From assembly GCA_030745875.1 (NCBI GenBank), contig JASLNT010000114.1, forward strand, positions 1 to 64,000: 64,000 nt of DNA, in the 5' to 3' direction. The stretch's first letter is position 1; the number at the start of each line of letters is the position of its first letter. This DNA comes from Phycisphaerae bacterium. Its GTDB lineage: Bacteria; Planctomycetota; Phycisphaerae; SM23-33. Below, piece by piece: positions 1 to 8,041 of this stretch. The notes beneath the pieces are model-generated. The model was not told the origin of the DNA and did not search any database. It saw nothing but the letters and a program-made list of their open reading frames with translations. The position numbers were made by a program, and so were the translations under genes.

Positions 1-2
1 CC

Positions 3-398
3 TACGAAGCCCTGGTCAAGACGCCGAAAGAAAGAGGCGCCAAGGGCCGTCTTATTGGCCTGCATATCGATGAACTTGGCACGGATGCGAAATACCGAGA
101 GGCCCACACGCTCTTTGGCAACCAGAGCGTATTACTGAAAATGCTGGGCATGAAGGTCTGGAATTTGAGACCCGCCCAAAAGACACGCGCAGCCAAACTT
201 GCGGCCAGTTGTTCGCCCAAGCTCACCGCCGCGGAAAAAGCCAAGGTGGCCCGCTGGGTGGACACCAACTGCCAGTATTATGGTTCTTATTGGGGCCGCA
301 GGAACATTAGATACAAGAAGCATCCGAATTACCGAATTGACGTGACCTTCGATCAGGTCCTCGCCCCGAACAGCCCCACCCCCGAGAAAGAAAGATGA
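3..398 (+). CDS. C-terminal fragment of an HzsA-like (hydrazine synthase alpha-related) secreted protein
   Basis: The frame is open from the left edge to a TGA at 396-398, so only the last 131 residues are present and the start lies outside the window. The ending contains an ARWVDTNCQYYGSY segment. This matches the position and pattern of VDWLDLNCQFYGDY in the complete HzsA-like protein encoded at 47534-50101. From that paralogue I infer a secreted beta-propeller protein with c-type haem motifs, but neither the propeller nor the CXXCH motifs lie in the visible part. The following GH78 gene is in the same orientation after 120 bases. Family assignment is by similarity to the other gene in this window only. 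Confidence 0.7.
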   Translation, partial: YEALVKTPKERGAKGRLIGLHIDELGTDAKYREAHTLFGNQSVLLKMLGMKVWNLRPAQKTRAAKLAASCSPKLTAAEKAKVARWVDTNCQYYGSYWGRRNIRYKKHPNYRIDVTFDQVLAPNSPTPEKER

Positions 399-518
399 TC
401 TCCGCCTGAAGCGGAGCAGCGAATCCCACGTACACGGTCTTGTCGCAGGGGATGGTCAATGGCGGAAATGCGCCAACAACGTTATGCTTGGCGCTTCCAA
501 CACTCACGAGGCAATGAC

Positions 519-3500
519 ATGAATATCCTGAAACGAAACGCCGCTGGTCTGAGTTTCTTCCTTTCCCTTCTGGTCTTGAGTAGTGGTTTGGCGGTGGGCG
601 CCGAGACCGGCGAGATTACGGCCGGAGGGCTCAAGTGCGAGTACGCCGTCAATCCGCTCGGGGTCGATGCAGCGGCCCCTCGGTTCAGTTGGGTCTTGGG
701 GTCGACCAAACGCGGGGGGATGCAGTCGGCCTACCGCGTATTGGTCGCCTCCAGCAAGGCCAGCCTTGCAGCCGACACCGGCGACAAATGGGATAGCGGG
801 AAGACCGCCTCCCCGCAGTCGGTGAATGTCGCATACAAGGGCAAGGCTCCGGCCAGCAGGGAAATCTACTGGTGGAAAGTTCGCGTGTGGGACGCGTCCG
901 GGAAGGCTTCGCCCTGGAGCAAGCCGGCGACGTTCGAGATGGGGCTGTTGAAGAAGACTGACTGGAAGGCCCGGTGGATCGGGTCTGCGCCCCCCAAACC
1001 GCCTGCTGAGCATCTCGATGCCGCCAAGCCCGGCCGCGTCAACCTCGCACTCGCCGCCAAGGCGTCAACATCATATGTGTCGGGGCACGAAACGCTTGAT
1101 GCGATTAATGACGGCTTCAAACTGACCAATTCCAACGACAAACGTTATGGAGCCTACGGCAACTGGCCTCGGAAAGGGACCCAATGGGTTCAATACGAAT
1201 GGCCCAGGCCGGTCAACGTCGACAGTATCGATGTGTACTGGTTCGACGACCGCGCCGGTGTGCGGCTGCCCAAGGCGGTGCGAATTCTCTACTGGGACGG
1301 CGGGGCTTTCAAGGCGGTCAAGAACCCGGTCGGCCTGGGCGTTGAAGGCAATAAGCACAACACGACAACCTTCAAAGCGATCACCACGTCGAGACTCAAA
1401 CTGGAATTCGACTCAAACAAAGGCGCTTCAACCGGCATCCTCGAATTCAGGGTTTACGACGCCGGGGGCTCCCCGAAGTTCCCTCCGGTTGTCAAAGTCC
1501 ATCGCGTGTTGGCGGTGCGCGCTTCCACTGTCGACCCCTCGCCGCTGCTGCGGAAGGAGTTCGCTTTGACCAAAGGCGTTCGGCGAGCACGGGTGCGTTT
1601 GTCCGGGCTGGGTTGGAGCGAGTTGTACATCAACGGAAAGAAGGTCTCCGACGATGTGCTTTCGCCCGGCCTGACGGATTATTCCAAGGAAGTCTTGTAT
1701 TGCACGTACGACGTCACGAGTTTCCTCAAATCGGGCGCCAACGCGATCGGAATCATGCTGGGCAACGGCTGGTACAGCGCCGCGCGCATCTTGCCATGGG
1801 AAAAGGGCGGGCCCTGGGGATATCCGCCGCGAGCCCTCCTGCAGATGACCGTTACCCATGATGACGGGACCGAGACGCGCCTGCTGACGGACAAGACCTG
1901 GAAGACCACCCGCGGTCCGGTCGGAGCCAACCAGCTCGTCGCCGGCGAAACGTATGACGCCAGGTGCGAAAAACCGAACTGGAGCAAGGCGGGTTTCGAC
2001 GACGGCAAGTGGAGCGACGTAGCGATTCTCCCGGCTCCCGCAGGCCGCTTAAGAAGTCAAACCATCCCGCAAATGAAGGTCCAGGACACTTTCAAGCCGA
2101 TCAAGATAACCAAGCACAAGAGCGGCGGTTGGCTGTTTGAATTCGACCGGTATTTCAGCGGCTGGGTGCGTGTGAAAACCAAGGGCAAACCCGGCGCCAG
2201 GATTACGATCCACTACGAGTTGGGCGAGAAGGACACTTACATCCTCAAGGGCGCACCGGAAGGCGAGACGTATGAACCGCGTTTCACGATTCACCCTGTC
2301 CGGTACGTGCGCGTCGAGGGGCTCGAAGGGAAACCGACACCCGAGACCGTGATGGGGCGGGAAGTCTACAGCGACGTCGACATGCATGGACGGTTTGCCT
2401 GTTCAAACAAGCTTCTCAACCGGATTCACGGGAACATCCAGCGTACTATGAGAGTCGCGTTGAAAGGGTTCGTTCTCGACTGTCTGCATCGCGAGCCGAT
2501 CTTCTACAACGAGCCGGCGAGCTATTTCGGCAGCCTGTCGTCGCGCAAGTTCATGCCCAGCCTCTGGACCGACGTGGCGCGCAGTATTCCGCTGGCCGGT
2601 TCCGAAGACGGCGACCTGTCCGATATAGTGCCCAGGCTGCCGGGGATGAATCGCCAAAGCGACGTTTCCCAGAACGCCGCCTATCCCATGCTCGTGTGGT
2701 ATCTGCACCAATGCTACGGCGACAAACGTCTGCTGGAACATCATTACGATAAGGTGAAGGCCTGGGTGGATTTCATCGGCCGCAAGATGGCCGGCGACAC
2801 TCACATCGTCACCAAGGGCTGGCTTGGCGAGCACATGCTGCCCGGCCGAAAAACCGGTCACTGGGAGTTTATCAGCAAGGAGACTCCCAAGGATTACATA
2901 TGGACCTGTTTCTACTACCACAACACGCGGACGCTGGCGAATATCTGCGGCGTGATCGGAAAGAAGACCGACCAGGCCCGTTACGCCAAACTCGCCGCGG
3001 ATATCCGGGCGGTGATCAACAAGAAGTGGCTCGATCCGAAGACCGGTCACTATGCGACCAAATCGCAAACGTCCGAGATCATCGCGCTTGCCCTGGAGAT
3101 TGTGCCCGAAAAGAACAAGCAGCAGCTCATCGCGAACATCGCCAAGACAATCACGAACGCCGATAGCGGTAGATTGCGGGTCGGGCACGTGGGCCTGCCC
3201 GGTTTCATGGAGTCGCTGGTCGACAACGGTCTCGGCGAGGTCGTGTACGACGCGGTCAATCACACCGAGTTTCCCGGGTGGGGTTACATGATTGACCAGG
3301 GCGCGACCACCGTGTGGGAATCCTGGGGCATGCTCAAAGGCGGGTATCACGCCGAAGAGAGCATGACCATGCTGGCCGGCGTCGGAAGGCTCTTTTACGA
3401 GAGTATCGGCGGCATTCAGGAACCGCCGTTCTACGGTACCCGTAAATTCGGGCCCGGGTACGCCCATTTCCGTATCAGGCCCCATGCACTGGGAGACCTG

Positions 3501-3794
3501 ACCAGCGCCGAGGCCTCGATCAAGACCGTCAGGGGCGTAATCTCGTCGAGTTGGAAGCGAACTAAGGATTCGTTCGTGCTGGCCGTTGAGATCCCCGTCA
3601 ATTCGACGGCTAGAGTGAGCGTGCCCACGCTGGGCCTGAAAAAAGTTGCAGTTACCGAGGGCGGTCAGGCCGTTTGGAAAAACGATTCCCATATCGGCCG
3701 CCGCGACGGGATCGCCAGCGCCCGCCGAGACGCCGACTGGATCACCTTCGACGTCGGCTCGGGAAGCTACCGTTTTGAACTCAAGGGAAAATGA
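519..3794 (+). CDS. Secreted alpha-L-rhamnosidase, GH78 family, with inserted F5/8 type C domain
   Basis: A 1091-residue exported protein expected to release terminal L-rhamnose from plant-type polysaccharides or rhamnogalacturonan. The ATG at 519 is preferred over the upstream ATG at 459 because CGAGG lies just before it and a signal peptide follows at once (residues 1-29, cleavage near AVGA). Domains are an N-terminal beta-sandwich, a discoidin-like F5/8C insertion (about 172-314), a rhamnosidase N domain (about 333-400), and the (alpha/alpha)6 catalytic domain. The general-base motif is present as ATTVWE (Glu934). The acidic motif reads DCLHRE (Asp654, Glu659), but the usual following GDA is replaced by EPA, so one conserved carboxylate is missing. 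Activity or specificity may therefore differ from standard GH78 enzymes. The family call is secure; the substrate is inferred. Confidence 0.9.
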   Translation: MNILKRNAAGLSFFLSLLVLSSGLAVGAETGEITAGGLKCEYAVNPLGVDAAAPRFSWVLGSTKRGGMQSAYRVLVASSKASLAADTGDKWDSGKTASPQSVNVAYKGKAPASREIYWWKVRVWDASGKASPWSKPATFEMGLLKKTDWKARWIGSAPPKPPAEHLDAAKPGRVNLALAAKASTSYVSGHETLDAINDGFKLTNSNDKRYGAYGNWPRKGTQWVQYEWPRPVNVDSIDVYWFDDRAGVRLPKAVRILYWDGGAFKAVKNPVGLGVEGNKHNTTTFKAITTSRLKLEFDSNKGASTGILEFRVYDAGGSPKFPPVVKVHRVLAVRASTVDPSPLLRKEFALTKGVRRARVRLSGLGWSELYINGKKVSDDVLSPGLTDYSKEVLYCTYDVTSFLKSGANAIGIMLGNGWYSAARILPWEKGGPWGYPPRALLQMTVTHDDGTETRLLTDKTWKTTRGPVGANQLVAGETYDARCEKPNWSKAGFDDGKWSDVAILPAPAGRLRSQTIPQMKVQDTFKPIKITKHKSGGWLFEFDRYFSGWVRVKTKGKPGARITIHYELGEKDTYILKGAPEGETYEPRFTIHPVRYVRVEGLEGKPTPETVMGREVYSDVDMHGRFACSNKLLNRIHGNIQRTMRVALKGFVLDCLHREPIFYNEPASYFGSLSSRKFMPSLWTDVARSIPLAGSEDGDLSDIVPRLPGMNRQSDVSQNAAYPMLVWYLHQCYGDKRLLEHHYDKVKAWVDFIGRKMAGDTHIVTKGWLGEHMLPGRKTGHWEFISKETPKDYIWTCFYYHNTRTLANICGVIGKKTDQARYAKLAADIRAVINKKWLDPKTGHYATKSQTSEIIALALEIVPEKNKQQLIANIAKTITNADSGRLRVGHVGLPGFMESLVDNGLGEVVYDAVNHTEFPGWGYMIDQGATTVWESWGMLKGGYHAEESMTMLAGVGRLFYESIGGIQEPPFYGTRKFGPGYAHFRIRPHALGDLTSAEASIKTVRGVISSSWKRTKDSFVLAVEIPVNSTARVSVPTLGLKKVAVTEGGQAVWKNDSHIGRRDGIASARRDADWITFDVGSGSYRFELKGK

Positions 3795-3946
3795 TGGGAC
3801 GCGATGAGTCGACGCTGTCAGCCCCGGGCAAATACGGAAGCCTGAACTGATGTGGATGGAGATTCTCTCCACGCCGATCGTTTCGCGTCATCGGAGTTGC
3901 AGGTCCGCTCCGCCTTCGGCGGATTGCACGCCGGTTATCAGGAAGT

Positions 3947-5200
3947 TCAATGCACTTCCATTGCCCCGACATTCGCCGCTCGGATCAGATACTCCTTCCT
4001 CCCCGCGTCGCGAAGCCTGACGATCACGTCGATTTTCGCACTTACGGTCCAGGCCGGTGCGTTTCGGGCGACGATCTCAACCATTGACGAGGCCCGGCCG
4101 CGAGGTCCGTCGAACTTTTTCGTTTCCCACTTCTTCTTGCCTTGGACGCCGTAGACGGCGTCAATCGTGACGCCCTTGGGTATCGCCGAGCGATCCGTTG
4201 TTTTTAAACGGATTATGAAATAGATTCCCGTGCTTGTCCGAGGGCCGATCGTCGGCATGCGGTTGTTGATTCCCTCGACATGCAGCGTCAACTTCCTACC
4301 GTCTATGGTGATCGCTGTGGGAGCTTTGGCCAACTTCCCGGTGTCTGTGGATGGCTTTGCGGTATTCTTTGTCGCATCGGCGGTTGCCCGTTGCGGATAG
4401 GTCAAAATCATTAGCAGGGCGTCGGCGAGTTGTTCGGACGAACGAATCTTCGTGTGGAAGTTCATGCCTTTCTCAGGAAACGAGACGAGCAATGTGTCGT
4501 CCTTGGACAGCGCCAGATGAACGGGCTGGCCGCTGACCGTCTGCTCACGATACCAACGGACCTTCGCCTTGGGCAGCAGTTTGGGGCGATCGCGAAAACC
4601 GCCGCCGATCATCGGTTGCCCCGGCTTGGAGACGCGACCAATCTCATACGATATTTTCCAACCGTCGTCCTTGACGATCTGACCGACAATGCTGTCTATG
4701 CCCTGCAGCGGTTTGTGCGCGTAGCCGGGCAATAACCGCATGCCGCCCGGAGCCGCAACGCCCGCCGGTGATGCGTTCGTTGGTTGATTTGCGGATACTG
4801 CGGCGATTAGGCCCTTAACTTCAGCGAGCTTGTTTGGATTCTCGAATTTGTCGCCTCTGAGCCAGTATCGACCATTGTGCTTGCCCTTGAGTATGGCGAC
4901 CCCGCGCGTCCCTTCGCGGACATCATAGACGTGCAGGCGGCCGAGCTTGATCCGCCAGGTGACTTTTATCTTCTCGTCCTTTTCGGCGTTTCGCAGAGGT
5001 TCTTCTACGACAAGCTCGGCGCTGGCCCAGTCCCCTGTCGTCACTTTGTTGACGACCTTTCCGAGAAAGACCGTATCGGCGGCGCTGACACGATCCTTGA
5101 GAGGTTTTGTCGGAGCTCTGATTCCCAGCGAGGCTGTCGTCATCGTTAGTAGTGCGCACGGTATTAGTGTGAGGTATAGCGCCTTCTTTCCGTTGGTCAT
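3947..5200 (-). CDS. Secreted protein of unknown function
   Basis: This 417-residue protein starts at the ATG complementary to 5198-5200, with GGAG seven bases upstream, rather than at an earlier in-frame start. The N-terminus (MTNGKKALYLTLIPCALL) is a signal peptide, so it acts outside the cytoplasm. The first part, to about residue 140, is a compact acidic/basic domain with a VFLGKVV strand. The middle has a Lys/Thr-rich linker, and the end looks beta-rich. I recognise no catalytic motif or named family. It lies 55 bases downstream of the Cys-rich secreted protein encoded at 5256-5729 on the same strand, so the two are probably cotranscribed. It converges on the GH78 gene. Confidence 0.75.
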   Translation of the reverse strand: MTNGKKALYLTLIPCALLTMTTASLGIRAPTKPLKDRVSAADTVFLGKVVNKVTTGDWASAELVVEEPLRNAEKDEKIKVTWRIKLGRLHVYDVREGTRGVAILKGKHNGRYWLRGDKFENPNKLAEVKGLIAAVSANQPTNASPAGVAAPGGMRLLPGYAHKPLQGIDSIVGQIVKDDGWKISYEIGRVSKPGQPMIGGGFRDRPKLLPKAKVRWYREQTVSGQPVHLALSKDDTLLVSFPEKGMNFHTKIRSSEQLADALLMILTYPQRATADATKNTAKPSTDTGKLAKAPTAITIDGRKLTLHVEGINNRMPTIGPRTSTGIYFIIRLKTTDRSAIPKGVTIDAVYGVQGKKKWETKKFDGPRGRASSMVEIVARNAPAWTVSAKIDVIVRLRDAGRKEYLIRAANVGAMEVH

Positions 5201-5255
5201 AGGTGTCTCCAGTGCGGCGGGTGTTGTCTTGTCGGCTGGCGGTCTTTCCAGGACG

Positions 5256-5729
5256 TCAATCGATCGCAAGTCTCGGCTTGTTCTTGTCGACTGCAAAGTG
5301 GGGCTTGTTGCACGCCGGGCAATGCTTCAGCTCGTCGAACTCCTTGATCTCCAGGAACGGGCCTTTGCACTTTGGGCAGGCGTGGATGGTCAGGATCTTC
5401 CCGGTCCGGGCGTCCCAGACCTCGCCAAGCGGTATGGGGTGAGGTTTGACCTTTATCCGGGTCTTCATCTGGGGCGGGAGATTCTTCGCTGTCCAATGGA
5501 GGTGGACGAATTTCTTGCAGGCCCGACAGTATCCGGTCATCTGCTCGCTGAACATACCGCCCCCGATGGTCACCATCGCTTCATACCCGCAGGGCTTAGC
5601 TGTTTTCCCGGTGGTTGGGTTCTTCTCCGGTTTGGCTTGGCACTTCATGCTCATGCCTCTTCCGGCGTAGACTGCTATTGTGGTTAGGAGGCAGGCGACC
5701 AGCGTAATTAGGATCATTTTTCGTGTCAT
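5256..5729 (-). CDS. Small secreted protein with two four-cysteine (zinc-ribbon-like) sites
   Basis: A 157-residue protein starting at the ATG complementary to 5727-5729, preceded by AAGGA. A signal peptide (MTRKMILITLVACLL) ends near residue 22. Eight cysteines form two groups: Cys30, Cys47 with CRAC at 68-71, and CPKC at 118-121 with CPAC at 137-140. The second group has classic zinc-ribbon or rubredoxin-like spacing. Cys-pair metal sites are normally cytoplasmic, so an exported copy is unusual. Disulfides are an alternative explanation. Function is unknown. The next gene (3947-5200) follows after 55 bases on the same strand. Confidence 0.75.
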   Translation of the reverse strand: MTRKMILITLVACLLTTIAVYAGRGMSMKCQAKPEKNPTTGKTAKPCGYEAMVTIGGGMFSEQMTGYCRACKKFVHLHWTAKNLPPQMKTRIKVKPHPIPLGEVWDARTGKILTIHACPKCKGPFLEIKEFDELKHCPACNKPHFAVDKNKPRLAID

Positions 5730-5945
5730 GCTACGTTTCCTTTTGTGGGTATTCCTCGAACGAATATGGACGAAATGCAACTCGGCGTCTTTATTGGACG
5801 TACAATTGCCCCGATGGTTTCAGGAAATCGCGGATTTTCGGCAATGTGATTCTACGAAGTGTGAAAACGCAGGGGGTTTTGCGTATTCCGGCACGCCGAG
5901 AAACCGCCCCCGATTCCTGAAACAGCGATCAACTCGTCGGGCGTC

Positions 5946-7808
5946 TTATGGGTCCGGCGGGGGAGGGGAGCCCACGGTGACGCTGACGTTACCCGATTCG
6001 CCCGCGGTGAACACTTTCGATCGTGCGCGCCACTGTCCAACCGTCGGTCCGGCGCAGACTTTCCATTGGCCCGGGGGAATTGCGGGGCTGCCCAGGCCTC
6101 TCTGGAACCGGAACGTTGTCTCGGTGACATTTCCAAATGAGTCCTTCTTCTCGCTCAGTATCCGGGCGGCGGTGCGGAGCACGATCTTCTCTTTGGCGTC
6201 CACGATGAAGAGCATCATCCCCTCCCTGCGCGTGTTGGTCTTGAGTTGCCCGTAGAAAACACCATTGACGACAACGCCCGGAGACGTGTTAACCTTTCTT
6301 TCGGGGGGCGTGTTGTCGTCGGTCTTGGCGACCCGTGTTATGTTGATCCACTTGAAGTCGACATATTCGCCCGAGACGACCTTCTTGTTCTCAAATTTGT
6401 GTTTTCCCGTGACGTAGAATCCAATGAGCTGCTTGTCCCCAACTTTCTTGAAGTGAGTAGTAATCGCTGCGCAGTACGTCGAGGTCCATGCATTATTCTT
6501 GCGCACGCTGAAACCCAGGTTCTTTTTGGATTTTATCGTTATCTTCAGGGCCTCTCCGGTGATTTCCATTCCATCAACCAGTTCCGCTTCCTTGTCGCTT
6601 TTCGAGGAACAGAGCAATTTATATTTCGGAAATCGGTCATTCCCAACAGTACCCTTCTCTAATTCAGCCCATCGTTCGCCGATCTTCTTCCACGGGACCA
6701 GGGCGGTCCGTGCGTTAAAAAGAATGCTCTCATATGAGGTCGTGTTTCCCTTTTGGATTTCGGCGTAGTTGGCCCCGGAATTGTAGGGAACGAACTTGCC
6801 GTTGAGAAAGAATATCCCTCTGGCGCGGTCTCCCTTATAGTTCGGGTCCGCCACTCGCAAGACGCCCTTGTCTACGTCGGCGGCGTAGACCATCAACGCA
6901 TGACCGCCGCCTTTATCCGTGTCGTACACTCCCACCTCCTGCGGTTCGCCCGTGACGTACATGCTGTATAGGAAGACTTTCCACGTGAGGGCGGCCGAAG
7001 TATCGGAATACGCCTCGAAGACCTTGTGGATGAGACTCTTGAAGTTGAGATCTTTCTGGACGGTGGAGACAAACCGACACGCCAGGCTGTCGTCGTACCA
7101 AAACTTGGGAGTTGCGTCCCCGCCGTTATTGTCGTAGCGCCCGTTCAGCTTTGCTTCGCCCTTCCGTTTCTTCTCGAAGTAATACCAGCCCGCGGCGGTG
7201 GTCATCCCCGCGCAGTGCCCCCCGGGCTCGATATACGAACCGTAGTTATCAAACTGCCAGTCGTCGTATCCCGGGCGGAACTTCGTGTCGATCTTCCCGG
7301 CAAGCAGCATCTCCGAAATGGCGCTGACGAAGAACTCCGAAAAATGACGCGTAGCCACCGTGACGGACTTGGGAGTCAGGTCGATAAGGGGCATTGGTTC
7401 GAGCTCGCCTTCCTTGTCGACGAAAAAGCCCATGGCGAACATGCCTTTGGGAACATCCACGGGGATCGTAACGGTCATGATCTCGTCGGCGAAATCTCCT
7501 CCGTTGTCAACGCGGATCAAGGGCGTCAGCGGAGTGATCTTCTCGGATTTCTTCCCGGGATACGGGCGATGGGTTACGGTGAAGGACTTCTCGGTTCCGT
7601 AGGCTCCCTTGGGAATCTTGATGGTCATTCCATGAATCGCGCTTCCGGGTTCATCGATTGTGATCGTCCCTCCGCCCGGGCCCACCGTGTGGGCCGGGGT
7701 CTCGACATCAGGCGTCTGGCCGCCGCGGTCGCATGAGACAGTCGCCGACAGGCAAACCAGTATGATTGAAAGAGATAGGAAAACAAATACTCCGGACGAC
7801 TTCACCAT
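5946..7808 (-). CDS. Exported papain-like (C39-like) cysteine peptidase with N-terminal ZU5-like domain
   Basis: A 620-residue protein with AAGGAG eight bases before the ATG. The N-terminus is hydrophobic and ends SATVSC (Cys26), a poor but possible lipobox, so it may be a lipoprotein. Residues 42-160 (GGGTITI, then MTIKIPKGAYG) resemble ZU5-type beta domains. A papain-fold triad can be read as GGHCAGM (Cys199), GGGHALMVY (His303) and VADPNY (Asp321), the order and spacing seen in C39-like and related cysteine peptidases. The C-terminal 250 residues are beta-rich and unassigned. The protein could be a peptidase or a transferase/amidase of the same fold. It is divergent from the heparinase-like gene at 8042. 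Confidence 0.75.
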   Translation of the reverse strand: MVKSSGVFVFLSLSIILVCLSATVSCDRGGQTPDVETPAHTVGPGGGTITIDEPGSAIHGMTIKIPKGAYGTEKSFTVTHRPYPGKKSEKITPLTPLIRVDNGGDFADEIMTVTIPVDVPKGMFAMGFFVDKEGELEPMPLIDLTPKSVTVATRHFSEFFVSAISEMLLAGKIDTKFRPGYDDWQFDNYGSYIEPGGHCAGMTTAAGWYYFEKKRKGEAKLNGRYDNNGGDATPKFWYDDSLACRFVSTVQKDLNFKSLIHKVFEAYSDTSAALTWKVFLYSMYVTGEPQEVGVYDTDKGGGHALMVYAADVDKGVLRVADPNYKGDRARGIFFLNGKFVPYNSGANYAEIQKGNTTSYESILFNARTALVPWKKIGERWAELEKGTVGNDRFPKYKLLCSSKSDKEAELVDGMEITGEALKITIKSKKNLGFSVRKNNAWTSTYCAAITTHFKKVGDKQLIGFYVTGKHKFENKKVVSGEYVDFKWINITRVAKTDDNTPPERKVNTSPGVVVNGVFYGQLKTNTRREGMMLFIVDAKEKIVLRTAARILSEKKDSFGNVTETTFRFQRGLGSPAIPPGQWKVCAGPTVGQWRARSKVFTAGESGNVSVTVGSPPPPDP

Positions 7809-8041
7809 TTATCAGTCTCCTTCACGTATTGCCCATTGAGATATTCGGTTCGTACGCCAATGCTACCGGCGGATACGACCGCATGTCAAAGAACTGTTGC
7901 GCCGACGTGCATGAAGTGTCTTCCGCCTCGGGCCTCGGTGCAGTCAATCATGGCTGTCGGGCGCCTGACTGGTTAGGATAACCGGCGGGCTCCGGGTCAA
8001 CACTCGACACCTGGGCTCTTTTGCTTAGGAGTGCGATAGTG

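Noticed and set aside
2403-3872. 489-codon open frame on the minus strand
   Set aside because: It lies wholly opposite the GH78 coding region, has no ribosome site or domain, and reflects GC-rich codon bias of the real gene.
3909-3923. Hairpin TCCGCC-TTC-GGCGGA between convergent genes, considered as a terminator
   Set aside because: The stem is only six base pairs and no T-run follows on either strand.
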